Notes: generated from the sequence alone by a model not told the origin. A stretch of DNA of 64,000 bases from Gordonia sp. ABSL11-1 (GCF_030315685.1 NZ_JASXSI010000003.1:1-64000), one strand, 5' to 3'. Numbered from the stretch's first letter, positions 18,855 to 27,686 are shown. Made by a program: numbers and translations.

Positions 18855-18882
18855 TTGGAACGAAGTGGAAGATTTGTTTCAA
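18855..18882. promoter_or_regulatory. Operator-like motif TTGGAAC-N13-TGTTTC(AA), copy 1
   Basis: A near-perfect inverted repeat (TTGGAAC / GTTTCAA) lies in the divergent promoter region of the DUF2236 gene and menC. The same TTGGAAC-N13-TGTTTC layout recurs on the other strand at 19910-19935 in front of the P450-TetR operon. The match is seen directly; binding by the TetR protein at 21356 is inference. Confidence 0.6.
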
Positions 18883-18884
18883 CG

Positions 18885-19910
18885 GTGATCGAGGGAGAGG
18901 TGGTCGAGGTGGCCGAAGGACTTCCGCCGGTGGCCGAGCTGCTCGAGTCGGCGGCGGTGGTGCGGCTCTCGATGCGCACGCGCTTTCGCGGGCTCGCGGT
19001 CCGGGAGACGATGATCTTCCGCGGGCCAGCCGGGTGGGCCGAGTTCGGGCCGTTCGTCGAATACGCGGACGACGAGGCCGCGACCTGGCTGGCAGCCGGC
19101 ATCGAGGCGGCCTACCTGGGTGCGCCGGCCGCGTTGAGGGGCGAGGTCCCGGTGAACGCGACCGTGCCGGCGGTGGGGGCGGAGGAGGTTGCCGGAATCC
19201 TTGCGCGGTACCCGGGCGCGACCACCGCGAAGGTGAAGGTCGCCGAACCCGGACAGACGCTCGACGACGACGTTGCGCGAGTCGCGGCCGCCCGGTCGAC
19301 GGTGCCGCGCGTCCGGATCGACGCGAACGGCGGGTGGACGGTGGCCGAGGCCATCCGGTCCATCCGTGCGATCGGCGACGTCGAGTACGCCGAACAGCCT
19401 TGTGCCACAGTCGAGGAACTCGCCGAGGTGCGTCGCGCCGTCGACGTGCCGATCGCTGCCGACGAGTCGATACGCAAGGCCGATGATCCCCACCGGGTCG
19501 TCGCCGCCGAGGCCGCAGACGTCGCGATCATCAAGGTCGCACCACTCGGCGGCATGCGCTCGACGCTCGAACTCGCGGACACGATCGGACTGCCGGTCGT
19601 GGTCTCGTCGGCGCTGGACTCCGCCGTCGGGATCGCCGCCGGTGTGGCCGCGGCGGCAGCGCTGCCCGTGCTCGGCCACGCGTGCGGTCTGGGTACCGGG
19701 GCGCTGTTCACCGCCGATGTGACCGACGGGTTCGTGCCGGTCGACGGGGTCGTCACCCCTCGATGGTTCGGACCGGCCGACATCGACGCCCGCCGAGTGC
19801 CCGTCGCGGAGCCGGACCGGGACCGATGGTGGCGAGAGCGCCTGCATCGATGCCACGCGGTTCTCGCCGCCCGCGGCTCAACGCCGGCGTGGGCCGGGCA
19901 CCCGGGCTAG
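18885..19910 (+). CDS. menC: o-Succinylbenzoate synthase
   Basis: About 341 residues from GTG 18885, which gives an N-terminus similar in length to M. tuberculosis MenC. A TTG at 18855, behind GAGGAGAG, is the alternative but would put the start inside an operator-like repeat. Enolase-superfamily residues are visible: the lysine of TAKVKVAEPG, DANGGW and EQPC acids, DESIRK, and a late lysine in IIKVAPLGG. The HACGLGTG motif near the end is typical of actinobacterial MenC. The enzyme dehydrates SHCHC to o-succinylbenzoate in menaquinone synthesis. No other men genes are in the window. Confidence 0.9.
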   Translation: MIEGEVVEVAEGLPPVAELLESAAVVRLSMRTRFRGLAVRETMIFRGPAGWAEFGPFVEYADDEAATWLAAGIEAAYLGAPAALRGEVPVNATVPAVGAEEVAGILARYPGATTAKVKVAEPGQTLDDDVARVAAARSTVPRVRIDANGGWTVAEAIRSIRAIGDVEYAEQPCATVEELAEVRRAVDVPIAADESIRKADDPHRVVAAEAADVAIIKVAPLGGMRSTLELADTIGLPVVVSSALDSAVGIAAGVAAAAALPVLGHACGLGTGALFTADVTDGFVPVDGVVTPRWFGPADIDARRVPVAEPDRDRWWRERLHRCHAVLAARGSTPAWAGHPG

Positions 19911-19935
19911 AAACATTTTCATGAATCTGTTCCAA
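19910..19935. promoter_or_regulatory. Operator-like motif TTGGAAC-N13-TGTTTC, copy 2 (minus strand)
   Basis: Read on the minus strand, 19935-19910 gives TTGGAAC, 13 bases, TGTTTC, the same arrangement as at 18855. It begins at the last base of the menC stop codon and lies about 90 bp upstream of the P450 gene. Confidence 0.6.
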
Positions 19936-20021
19936 TAGGGGTGCGACCCGCGTCACAGTGCTGGCGACGGCGTCCATGAGGTTCGAGTCCGGTCGATGGT
20001 GTTTCGGTGAGGAGAGTCCCC

Positions 20022-21359
20022 ATGACAACGGTGTTCGCGAAGGCCCCGGCCGAGAGTGGTCTGCTCGAGGTCCCGTGCGCCGAGCGCAACGGCATCCTCG
20101 AGATGATGGCGATGCGGCGCGACCCGTTCGCGTTCGGCGACGAGCGGCTCGCCCGGTTCGGCAAGGTGTCCGGTCTCAACGCTCTCGGCGTGCAGATGGT
20201 GATCGCGTCGGGACCGCGCGCCGCCGATGAGATCCTGATGAACCGCGACAAGGCATTCGCCAATGGTCCGGCGTGGAGCTACTTCATCGGGCCATTCTTC
20301 AACCGCGGCATCATGCTGCTCGACTTCGACGAACACCGGCATCACCGCCACATCCTGCAGCAGGCGTTCACGCCGTCGGCGCTCAAGGGCTACATGCAGG
20401 AGATGCAGCCGATGATCGCAGAGCGGGTCGCCGCTCTGCCGACCGGCAACGTGCGGATGTTCGAGGAGTTCAAGGCGTTGACCCTCGACGTCGCCCTCGA
20501 GGTCTTCCTGGGCGTGGAACTGCCGAAGACGGAGGCGGACCGGATCAACAAAGCCTTCATCGACACGGTGCGTGCGGGAGTCGCCTACGTGCGCAAGCCC
20601 GTTCCGGGTGGTCGTTGGTGGAAGGGGTTGCGGTCACGCAAGGTGCTCGAGGAGTTCTTCCACGAGAACATCCCGGCGAAACGTGCGCGTGAGACCCCGG
20701 ATCTCTTCTCGGTTCTGTGTCACGCCGAGAGCGACGAAGGTCATTCGTTCACCGACGAGGATGTCGTCAACCACATGATCTTCGTGCTCATGGCGGCCCA
20801 CGACACGTCGACGATCACCATGACGCAGATGGCCTACCGGATGGCGAGGGCGCCGGAGTGGCAGCAGCGTGCGTATGAGCAGTCGATGGAACTCAGTCCC
20901 GAACTCGGGTACGACGACCTCGGGAAGCTGACCGTCATCGACCAGGTGATGAAGGAGTCGTTGCGGATGTGCCCGCCCGTCCCGGCTCAACCGCGCATGG
21001 CCGTCAAGGACACCTCGGTGCAGGGCTACTTCGTGCCGAAGGGGAGCTTCGTGTCGGTGCCTCAGCTGACCAATCATCGCGACCCCGAGTTCTACACGAA
21101 CCCGGACATGTTCGATCCGGAACGGTTCTCGAAGGAGCGCGCCGAGGACAAAGGTCATCGCATGGCGTGGATGCCGTTCGGCGGCGGAGTGCACAAATGC
21201 ATCGGGCTGTATTTTGGCCAGATGGAGATCAAGACGATCCTGCACCACCTGGTGCGTGACTATGAATGGTCGGTGCCCGACAGCTACGAGATCCCGATGG
21301 ACTACAGCTCGCTGCCGGTCCCGAAGGACAGACTGCCTGTCCGACTGCACCGCCGATGA
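20022..21359 (+). CDS. Cytochrome P450
   Basis: 445 residues from ATG 20022, behind GAGGAGAG; an upstream in-frame start lacks such a site. The heme-binding loop PFGGGVHKCIGL carries the axial Cys near residue 393. The ExxR motif is present as ESLR, and the I-helix has the oxygen-activating AHDTST segment. There is no membrane anchor, so it is a soluble bacterial P450 needing a separate ferredoxin and reductase. An FAD ferredoxin-reductase-like gene lies 4.3 kb downstream. The gene overlaps the following TetR gene by four bases (ATGA). The substrate is unknown; the neighbouring SDR suggests an alcohol or sterol-like compound. Confidence 0.93.
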   Translation: MTTVFAKAPAESGLLEVPCAERNGILEMMAMRRDPFAFGDERLARFGKVSGLNALGVQMVIASGPRAADEILMNRDKAFANGPAWSYFIGPFFNRGIMLLDFDEHRHHRHILQQAFTPSALKGYMQEMQPMIAERVAALPTGNVRMFEEFKALTLDVALEVFLGVELPKTEADRINKAFIDTVRAGVAYVRKPVPGGRWWKGLRSRKVLEEFFHENIPAKRARETPDLFSVLCHAESDEGHSFTDEDVVNHMIFVLMAAHDTSTITMTQMAYRMARAPEWQQRAYEQSMELSPELGYDDLGKLTVIDQVMKESLRMCPPVPAQPRMAVKDTSVQGYFVPKGSFVSVPQLTNHRDPEFYTNPDMFDPERFSKERAEDKGHRMAWMPFGGGVHKCIGLYFGQMEIKTILHHLVRDYEWSVPDSYEIPMDYSSLPVPKDRLPVRLHRR

Positions 21360-21952
21360 CCTCCACCCGAGCGCCGCGCAAGACGCGCAACACGTCGAGC
21401 CCGGAAGACCAGGAGCAGGCCATCCTCGCCGCCGCCGGTGCGGAGTTCACCGAGGTCGGGGTACGGCGAGCCAACATGGACGAGGTCGCATCCGCGGCCG
21501 GCGTGAGCCGGAGCACGCTCTACCGGCGCTTCCCGAACAAGGAGGCGTTGCTGTTGGCGGTCGCCAACGACCTCTACGAACACGGCATGCACCGGCTTGA
21601 GCACGCCGTCGTCGGGCTCGGGCCGGCCGAGGCGGTCGTCGAGGCGTTCGCCGAGGGTGCGGTGATGATCTCCGAGGACCCGCTGATGCGCCGACTCGTG
21701 CTCACCGACTCCGAGATGCGCGGGATCACCTCGGCGGTGACCGCGCTCTTCATCGACATGGTCACCGACCGGGTGGCCGCCACCTTGCGCGACGCCGGTG
21801 CCACCATGCCCGACGAGGATCTCCACCAGGCCGTGGAACTCCATGTGCGACTCGTGATCTCCTATCTCGAGATTCCGACCACGGAGGAACGTCAGCAACC
21901 CGACGCGGTCCGAGCGCTGGCGGCCAAGTATCTGGCGCCGATGATCTGGTGA
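21356..21952 (+). CDS. TetR-family regulator, coupled to the P450
   Basis: 198 residues. The N-terminal helix-turn-helix is clear (NMDEVASAAGVSRSTLYRRFPNKEAL, residues about 40-65); the C-terminal domain is a typical ligand-binding helical bundle. Its ATG overlaps the P450 stop as ATGA, so the two are translationally coupled and it probably controls its own operon. The repeat TTGGAAC-N13-TGTTTC upstream of the P450 and again upstream of the DUF2236/menC pair is the best candidate operator. The ligand is unknown. An SDR gene follows 84 bp downstream. Confidence 0.9.
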   Translation: MTSTRAPRKTRNTSSPEDQEQAILAAAGAEFTEVGVRRANMDEVASAAGVSRSTLYRRFPNKEALLLAVANDLYEHGMHRLEHAVVGLGPAEAVVEAFAEGAVMISEDPLMRRLVLTDSEMRGITSAVTALFIDMVTDRVAATLRDAGATMPDEDLHQAVELHVRLVISYLEIPTTEERQQPDAVRALAAKYLAPMIW

Positions 21953-22036
21953 CCTGGTGACGGCAGACCGCCGCACTTCTGCCACTGCTCTCGCCGTCGC
22001 CCACGAGCCGTCCTGCCCGACCAATGAAGGAATCAC

Positions 22037-22900
22037 ATGTCACTAAGCAACCGTCTGCGCCGCACCCCCGACCGTTCCGGCCTCCGAGCGGCGTTGCGCG
22101 GCAAGGTCATCGCGATCACCGGCGGTGCCCGAGGGATCGGATTCGAGACGGCGACGCAGCTGTTCGATGCCGGGGCGGTCGTCGTGCTCGGCGACATCGA
22201 CGACGAGGCGGTGGGCAAGGCCGGCGCGGACCTCGGTATCGAGGGCTTCGGGGTCGACGTGACCGATCGGCAGTCGTTCGACGCGTTCCTCACAAAGGTG
22301 GAGGACACCCTCGGGCCGATCGACGTGCTGATCAACAACGCGGGAATCATGCCCGTCGGCGACTTCCTGTCCTACGACGACGCGCTGATCCGGCGCACCT
22401 ACGACATCGACGTGATCGGCGTGATCACCGGAACGCAGCTCGCGGCACGCCGGATGGTGCGGCGCGGTCACGGGCAGGTCGTCAACATCGCGTCGGTCGC
22501 CGGTCGTCTGCCCACACCCGGCCTCACCATCTACAACGGTGCGAAGGCCGCCGTGATCGAGTTCTCCGAGGCGCTCGACGCCGAACTCGAGCCCACCGGT
22601 GTACGGGTCAGCACCGTCCTGCCCACGTTCACCCGCACCGGACTCATCTCCGGTCTGCACACCAACAGCATGGTCCGGGCGATCGAACCCGAGGAGGTCG
22701 CCGCCCAGGTCGTCTCCATCATCGCGCGTCCGCGCGTCCGCGTGACCGCACCGCGATCCATGGCGTGGACCCACGCGAACGCGCTGTTCCCGCAGCGGAT
22801 GAAACGCGCATCACGACGGATGGCGAAGCTGGACAGCATGTTCCTCGACTACGACCACGACCAGCGCTCCGCCTACTCGCGGCGGATCGGTGCCGAGTGA
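22037..22900 (+). CDS. Short-chain dehydrogenase/reductase
   Basis: 287 residues. The classical SDR motifs are present: TGGARGIG for cofactor binding (about residue 30), NNAG (about residue 100), the serine in NIASVAG, and the YNGAK active-site pair (Tyr near 172, Lys near 176). The acidic residue at the end of the second strand (LGDIDD) favours NAD(H). A basic C-terminal tail (MKRASRRMAKLD) is unusual for soluble SDRs and could be a membrane-association or oligomerisation segment. It likely belongs to the P450-TetR unit and oxidises an alcohol or ketone; the substrate is unknown. Confidence 0.88.
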   Translation: MSLSNRLRRTPDRSGLRAALRGKVIAITGGARGIGFETATQLFDAGAVVVLGDIDDEAVGKAGADLGIEGFGVDVTDRQSFDAFLTKVEDTLGPIDVLINNAGIMPVGDFLSYDDALIRRTYDIDVIGVITGTQLAARRMVRRGHGQVVNIASVAGRLPTPGLTIYNGAKAAVIEFSEALDAELEPTGVRVSTVLPTFTRTGLISGLHTNSMVRAIEPEEVAAQVVSIIARPRVRVTAPRSMAWTHANALFPQRMKRASRRMAKLDSMFLDYDHDQRSAYSRRIGAE

Positions 22901-23036
22901 TCCCGCTGACCGAAACGGTGCCGGCGTCAGATCGGGTGATGGCGGTCGCCTGATTGCCGCGGACTGAATGCCACGGACCGATGGCCATCGGAGTGTGCCC
23001 TGCGATACCGTGCACCGGTCGAGAAGGAGGGGACCG

Positions 23037-23735
23037 ATGCCTGACCGTGCGGTGCTCGACGACGAGCGCACAGCGCGTCGAGATCTGCGTCGTGCCGCCG
23101 ACGATCTCCTGACCGCCGAGGTCGCGGCCGGTGTCCGACGCCGGTCGCGGGCGGTGTCGGTGCTGGTCGTCCTGGCGGTCGCGGCAGTGCTCGCGGCAAC
23201 GGTGTGTGTCGTCTACTGGTTCCGGGCGACCGGCGCGTACACCGACGACGACTACGAGCGTGCGGCCACGGCCAGGGTGTCGGTTCTGCTGAGCCCTGAT
23301 CATCGACGGCCCGATCAGGTCCGACGCATTCTCGACGGTGCGACGGGTGAGTTCCACGACCAGTTCGCCCAATCCGCGGACGGCTACACGAAGTTCGTGG
23401 ACACGCAGGGAACCGTCGGACAGGGCACTGTCGACGGTGTCGGGGTGTCCGCGCGGTCGGGAGACAAGGCGACGGTGCTCGTCGCCGCAACGGTGCTGTT
23501 CACATCCGAGAAGCCGGGCGCAGAGGGATCGGGCGCAGAGGGATCGGGCGCAGAGGGATCGGGCGCAGAGGGATCGGGCGCAGAGAGATCGGGCACAGAG
23601 AGATCGGGCACAGAGAGATCGGGCACAGAGGGATCGGGCGCAGAGGGGCAGAGCGCCAGGCAGTTTCGGCTCCGGGTCCTGCTGGAACCCGATGACGGAC
23701 AGCTGAAGATCGGGGCGGTGCAGTACCTGCCATGA
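23037..23735 (+). CDS. Mce-associated membrane protein with 15-bp repeat tract
   Basis: About 232 residues from ATG 23037, behind AAGGAGG. A cytosolic N-terminus rich in Arg precedes one membrane segment (VLVVLAVAAVLAATVCVVYW, about residues 42-62). After it comes an NTF2-like extracytoplasmic domain of the type found in Mce-associated proteins: a gap rich in Asp, GEFHDQF, then VLVAATVLF and FRLRVLLE. A nine-unit repeat (GAEGS/GTERS) of about 45 residues is inserted in this domain. It is the first of four such proteins, each overlapping the next. No mce genes lie in the window. Confidence 0.75.
   Translation: MPDRAVLDDERTARRDLRRAADDLLTAEVAAGVRRRSRAVSVLVVLAVAAVLAATVCVVYWFRATGAYTDDDYERAATARVSVLLSPDHRRPDQVRRILDGATGEFHDQFAQSADGYTKFVDTQGTVGQGTVDGVGVSARSGDKATVLVAATVLFTSEKPGAEGSGAEGSGAEGSGAEGSGAERSGTERSGTERSGTEGSGAEGQSARQFRLRVLLEPDDGQLKIGAVQYLP
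23516..23650 (+). repeat. Nine tandem 15-bp repeats within the Mce-associated gene
   Basis: Nine units of GGGCGCAGAGGGATC or one- to three-base variants run in frame and encode GAEGS-type pentapeptides. Units 5-8 have changes (AERS, TERS), so the tract is not freshly copied throughout. Variable copy number between strains is likely. Confidence 0.9.
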
Positions 23736-24382
23736 GCGCGTCCCGGAAGCAGACCTCGACATCCGGCCAGGATCGTCCCGACTCGGAACCCGCCGACTCT
23801 GACTCCACGCTGTCGTATTCTGCGCTGTCGGATCCTGCGCCGTCGGATCCTGCGCCGTCGGATCTCAGGCCGTCGGGCCGGATCATCTCGGTCCGTGCTG
23901 CTGCTGCGATCACCGTCGTCGCCACGGTTGTGGTCGTGGTGTCTGTGATCGGGGTCGTGTGTCAGTGGCGCACGGCGACAACCGATGCCGCCGTCGAGCG
24001 CACCCGTGACGAACTCCGTCGGGAGGCCGGAGCGATCGTGGCGCAGGTCTTCTCGGTGGACGCCGCGCGGTGGCGGGCCGACCGGGAGCGCGCCCGCGGT
24101 CTCGTGGGTGGAGAGCTCGCAGCACGGTATGCCACGGAACTGACCCGACCGCCGGCCGACGGTGCGCGCGCGGTCGTGTGGACGCCCGAGGCTGTCGGGA
24201 TCGTCGACGCCGCACCGGATCACGGAGACACTCTGATTCGGGCGAGGGTCGTCGTCACCCCCGTGTCGCCGGCGCCGGAATCCCCACCGTCGGCCGACGA
24301 CACCGAACATCGCACGGTCACCGCACGATTCGCCCGCGTCGACGACCGGTGGGTGCTGACCCGGGTGGAGGTGCTCACGTGA
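23732..24382 (+). CDS. Mce-associated membrane protein
   Basis: About 216 residues. It starts in the stop of the previous gene (ATGA). A long cytosolic N-terminus rich in Ser, Asp and Pro (about 50 residues, with SDPAPSDPAPSD) precedes one membrane segment near residues 58-78 (ITVVATVVVVVSVIGVV). The outer part contains RRELRREAG, the AAR..RARGL region and a C-terminal RFARVDDRWVLTRVEV that looks like the end of an NTF2-like domain. The role is presumed to be support of Mce-type lipid transporters, but that comes only from resemblance. Confidence 0.72.
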   Translation: MSASRKQTSTSGQDRPDSEPADSDSTLSYSALSDPAPSDPAPSDLRPSGRIISVRAAAAITVVATVVVVVSVIGVVCQWRTATTDAAVERTRDELRREAGAIVAQVFSVDAARWRADRERARGLVGGELAARYATELTRPPADGARAVVWTPEAVGIVDAAPDHGDTLIRARVVVTPVSPAPESPPSADDTEHRTVTARFARVDDRWVLTRVEVLT

Positions 24383-25011
24383 ACACGAGAGGTGGCGTGA
24401 GCGATGCCGTCACCGACGAGGCGTTGCAGTCGGCACGCCGGCGGCACGACGAGGCGACGAGGCGGGCCCGCTCGGCACGGATCGCCGCCGCGGAACCGTT
24501 GCGGGCTCGGGCTCGGCAGCGGAGCCGCCGGTTCCGACTGGCCGGAATCGGGATGATCGCCGTCGTGATCGCACTGATCGGCCTGATGACAGCGCTCGCC
24601 GTCCACAATCGATCGGCGGCTCAGCGCTCGGATGCCGCCACGGCAGCACTCGACGCGTCGCGGAGCGCGATCACCACATTGCTGACCGCGGATCCCGTCG
24701 ACGGTCGCGGCTACGTCGAGCGGGCACTCGCGGTCAGCACGGGTCCGCAGCGCGACAGGCTCACGGCCGCACGGGATGCCCTCGCTGCGGAGGTCGCGGC
24801 GCAGGACCGCCCGAGCAGCGGGGAGGTGCTGTCGGCCGGACTCATCACCGATCCGGAGTCCGACGACGTCGGGGCGCAGGCGCGGGTGCTCGTGGTCGCC
24901 GAGGCGACCGATCCACAACTGGTCGATGGTGACACCGGGAGGGTGACCGTCGAGGTGACGATGACCCGCGAAACCAACGGATGGCTGATCAGTTCGGCGG
25001 GTCCGGCGTGA
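24379..25011 (+). CDS. Mce-associated membrane protein
   Basis: About 210 residues from GTG 24379, which overlaps the previous stop (GTGA); a GTG at 24397 is an alternative. A strongly basic cytosolic segment (ARRRHDEATRRAR, RARARQRSRRFR) precedes one membrane segment at about residues 57-75 (MIAVVIALIGLMTALAV). The outer domain has the Mce-associated pattern with RSAITTLLTADP, a middle VLVVAEAT and a final ETNGWLISSAGPA. It is the third member of the coupled set. No signal peptide; a type II topology is likely. Confidence 0.72.
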   Translation: MNTRGGVSDAVTDEALQSARRRHDEATRRARSARIAAAEPLRARARQRSRRFRLAGIGMIAVVIALIGLMTALAVHNRSAAQRSDAATAALDASRSAITTLLTADPVDGRGYVERALAVSTGPQRDRLTAARDALAAEVAAQDRPSSGEVLSAGLITDPESDDVGAQARVLVVAEATDPQLVDGDTGRVTVEVTMTRETNGWLISSAGPA

Positions 25012-25574
25012 GCGCGACCCCGCGGTCGCCGGCGCGACTCACCACCCGCGGCCGTCGACGGGTCACGATCGCCGTGGGTGTCATCGTCGTCGCGCTCGTC
25101 GTCTCAATGATCGGGATCGTCGCCGTGTTCCGATCCCGATCGGTGCCGGACGACGGGCAGCGCGCCGCCGTCCTGTCGGCGACCACGTCGGCGGTGACGG
25201 CACTGATGACCTTCGGCCCTGACCTCGACCGCGCCGGCCGCGACGAGGTGCAGGCCCGCCTCACCGGTCCGTTGCTCGCCGATTACCGCAGCAGGGGACC
25301 GGATGTGGTGCTGCCGGGCGCGGTGGCCGCCGGCGCGACGATGTCGGTACGTGTCGTCGGTGCAGCGGTCAATGCGTACGCCGACGACCAGTCCCAGGTC
25401 CTGGTGTTCGCCGATCAGGCGATCCGTCTTCCGGGCGCCGTTGCGACCGCGGGAGCGGGCGATCCCGACGGCAACGGTGAACGTGCCCCTACCGCACGGT
25501 GGGCCACTATGCGTAATGTCGAGGGGAATTGGCGCCTCGCCGACCTGCAACCGGTCGGCGACGTCACTCGATGA
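25008..25574 (+). CDS. Mce-associated membrane protein
   Basis: About 188 residues from GTG 25008, overlapping the previous stop; an upstream in-frame ATG at 24981 would lie inside the neighbour. The layout is as in the three genes before it: a basic N-terminus (TTRGRRR), one membrane segment (VTIAVGVIVVALVVSMIGIV, about residues 20-40), then an outer domain with TSAVTALMTFGPDL, VLVFADQAI and a C-terminal EGNWRLADLQPV. It ends the four-gene set, about 100 bp before the reductase. Function unknown beyond family resemblance. Confidence 0.72.
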   Translation: MSATPRSPARLTTRGRRRVTIAVGVIVVALVVSMIGIVAVFRSRSVPDDGQRAAVLSATTSAVTALMTFGPDLDRAGRDEVQARLTGPLLADYRSRGPDVVLPGAVAAGATMSVRVVGAAVNAYADDQSQVLVFADQAIRLPGAVATAGAGDPDGNGERAPTARWATMRNVEGNWRLADLQPVGDVTR

Positions 25575-25673
25575 GCAGGCGCACGTCGCACCGCTCGCAC
25601 CGGTCACCAGGCCGGGAACCGCGCGCAGTGGGAGGTCCGGCGCGACGGACGGATGTCGTCACGGAGGAACACG

Positions 25674-26930
25674 ATGAGTGGATCAGACGCGGGTGTGGTG
25701 ATCGTGGGAGCAGGACTCGGTGGTATCCGGGTCGCGGAGAGTCTGCGGGCCAACAACTACGACGGCCAGATCACCCTGATCGGCGCGGAATCCCACCCAC
25801 CATACGACCGTCCGCCGCTGTCGAAGTCGGTGTTGCTGGGTAAGGACGACCGTGTCGACCTCAAGCCCGCGGAGTTCTTCGACGAGTCGTCGATCGGGCT
25901 GCGGGTCGGCGAGCGGGTGAGTGCCATCTCGCCGGACGATCACACCGTCACGGTCGAGAAACTCGACGATCCGGCGTCCAGCGAGACCGTCGGCTACGAC
26001 ACACTGATCCTCGCCACGGGACTGAGCCCGCGGACCCTGCCGGGCGCCGACGGTGTGTCGGGAATCCACGTCCTGCGCTCGATCGACGACGCGCTGGCCT
26101 TGCGCGGTGAGATCGACGACGCGTCGACCGCGGTCATTGTCGGCGCGGGGTTCATCGGTTGTGAGGTGGCGGCCAGTCTCAATCAGCGCGGGGTCACGGT
26201 CACTCTCGTCGAACCCGCGCCCACACCGCTCGCCGCCGCGCTCGGCACCGAGGTCGGCGCCCTTGTGACCCGACTGCATCAGGCCAACGGTGTCGACGTG
26301 CGCACCGGCGTCGGCGTGGAGGAGATCCTGACCGACGTGTCGCAGGAACCGGCATCGCCGGCTGATACGGGAACGCAGGCGACGAAGGTACGCGGCGTAC
26401 GGCTTGCCGACGGATCCGAGGTGACCGCCGACATCGTGGTCGTCGGGATCGGCTCCATCCCGGTGGTCGACTATCTCGACGGCTCCGGAATCGAGCTCGC
26501 CCCACGCGAATCCGGCGGCGGTATCGCCTGCGACGAGAACGGCGCGACGTCGGCGCCGGACATCTATGCGCTCGGCGATGTGGCGAACTGGCGGCTCGAA
26601 TCGGGAAAGACACGGCGCGTCGAGCACTGGACCCACACGGTCGAGCAGGCGACCGTCGTCGCTCATCGCATCGCGAAGACCGACGCGATGATCCCCGCCA
26701 CGCCCGCCTACTTCTGGAGTGATCAGTACAACCTGAAGATCCAGGTGCTGGGCCGGCCGGAATCCACCGACCAGTTGCACCTCGTCGACGACGACGGCAC
26801 CAAGTTCCTCGGCTACTACAGCCGGGACGGCATCCTGACCGGCGTCGTCGGTGCCGGGAAGGTGGGCGCGGTGATGAGGACCCGACCCAAGTTGCTGACC
26901 CCGACGCCGATCGCGGACGTCCTCGGCTGA
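25674..26930 (+). CDS. FAD-dependent ferredoxin reductase-type oxidoreductase
   Basis: 418 residues from ATG 25674, behind GGAGG. The FAD-binding GAGLGGIRVAESLR motif opens the protein, PPYDRPPLSK follows, and the NAD(H)-binding GAGFIGCEVAASL lies near residue 160. The ALGDVANW motif near residue 305 contacts FAD. This is the pattern of rhodocoxin/putidaredoxin reductases, which pass electrons from NADH to a ferredoxin serving P450s or Rieske oxygenases. The Thr-rich ILATGLSPR segment is typical. It may serve the P450 at 20 kb, but no ferredoxin gene is nearby. Confidence 0.88.
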   Translation: MSGSDAGVVIVGAGLGGIRVAESLRANNYDGQITLIGAESHPPYDRPPLSKSVLLGKDDRVDLKPAEFFDESSIGLRVGERVSAISPDDHTVTVEKLDDPASSETVGYDTLILATGLSPRTLPGADGVSGIHVLRSIDDALALRGEIDDASTAVIVGAGFIGCEVAASLNQRGVTVTLVEPAPTPLAAALGTEVGALVTRLHQANGVDVRTGVGVEEILTDVSQEPASPADTGTQATKVRGVRLADGSEVTADIVVVGIGSIPVVDYLDGSGIELAPRESGGGIACDENGATSAPDIYALGDVANWRLESGKTRRVEHWTHTVEQATVVAHRIAKTDAMIPATPAYFWSDQYNLKIQVLGRPESTDQLHLVDDDGTKFLGYYSRDGILTGVVGAGKVGAVMRTRPKLLTPTPIADVLG

Positions 26931-26939
26931 CCCGCGACG

Positions 26940-27656
26940 ATGTCGCTGGCGGACCAGATCGTCGCGGAGACAGCGCAACTCGCCGATCCAGAGCGCGCGG
27001 CCGGCTCGGCGCGGTTCTTCAAGACCGGCCCAGGGCAATACGGCGAGGGCGACTCCTTCATCGGCGTGACGGTGCCGCAGCTGCGGAAGGTCGCCAAGCG
27101 CTTCCGTGATGTCGACCCGGCCACCATCGACACCCTCCTGGCGTCACCGATCCACGAACACCGGCTGATCGCTCTGTTTCTGCTGCGTGCCGAGTTCGAC
27201 CGCGCGTCGGGCGACGCGGCCGCCGGGTGGGTCGACCGCTACCGTGACGCGATCGACCGGGGATGCGTCGACAACTGGGATCTGGTCGATGCATCGGCCG
27301 ATTCCGTCCTGGGACGTTGGCTGGTCGACCAGGGCGACCATAGACCGCTGGTCGAACTCGCCGCGGACCAACGACTCTGGCATCGCCGGGTCGGGATCGT
27401 CGGGACCTTCGCGTTCCTCAAGAAAGGGGACCCGGATGCGACACTGGACGTCGTCCCGGTGGTGATCGCGGATCGCCGTGATCTCATCCAGAAGGCGACG
27501 GGATGGATGCTCCGAGAACTCGGCAAACGCGTGGACCGCGACCTGCTGACCGGATTCCTGGCCGTCAACGCGGCCCAGATGGGCCGTACCGCACTGAGTT
27601 ACGCGATCGAGCACCTCGACGCCGACGAGCGTGCGCACTACCGATCACTGCGCTGA
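26940..27656 (+). CDS. DNA alkylation repair protein, AlkD-like
   Basis: 238 residues made almost wholly of HEAT-like helical pairs. GVTVPQLRKVAKRF near residue 42, HEHRLIALFLL, CVDNWDLVDASAD and LIQKATGWMLRELGK are hallmarks of AlkD-type glycosylases. The tryptophan and aspartate of the DNWDLVD segment match the base-contacting residues of AlkD. AlkD removes bulky or charged alkylpurines without flipping the base. The gene starts nine bases after the reductase stop and may be in the same transcript. A small hairpin follows it. Confidence 0.9.
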   Translation: MSLADQIVAETAQLADPERAAGSARFFKTGPGQYGEGDSFIGVTVPQLRKVAKRFRDVDPATIDTLLASPIHEHRLIALFLLRAEFDRASGDAAAGWVDRYRDAIDRGCVDNWDLVDASADSVLGRWLVDQGDHRPLVELAADQRLWHRRVGIVGTFAFLKKGDPDATLDVVPVVIADRRDLIQKATGWMLRELGKRVDRDLLTGFLAVNAAQMGRTALSYAIEHLDADERAHYRSLR

Positions 27657-27686
27657 ACCCTGTGTGCTGAACCCTGTGCCCTGAAC

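Noticed and set aside
23516-23650. CRISPR array
   Set aside because: The repeats are 15 bp, adjoin without spacers and are in frame within a gene.
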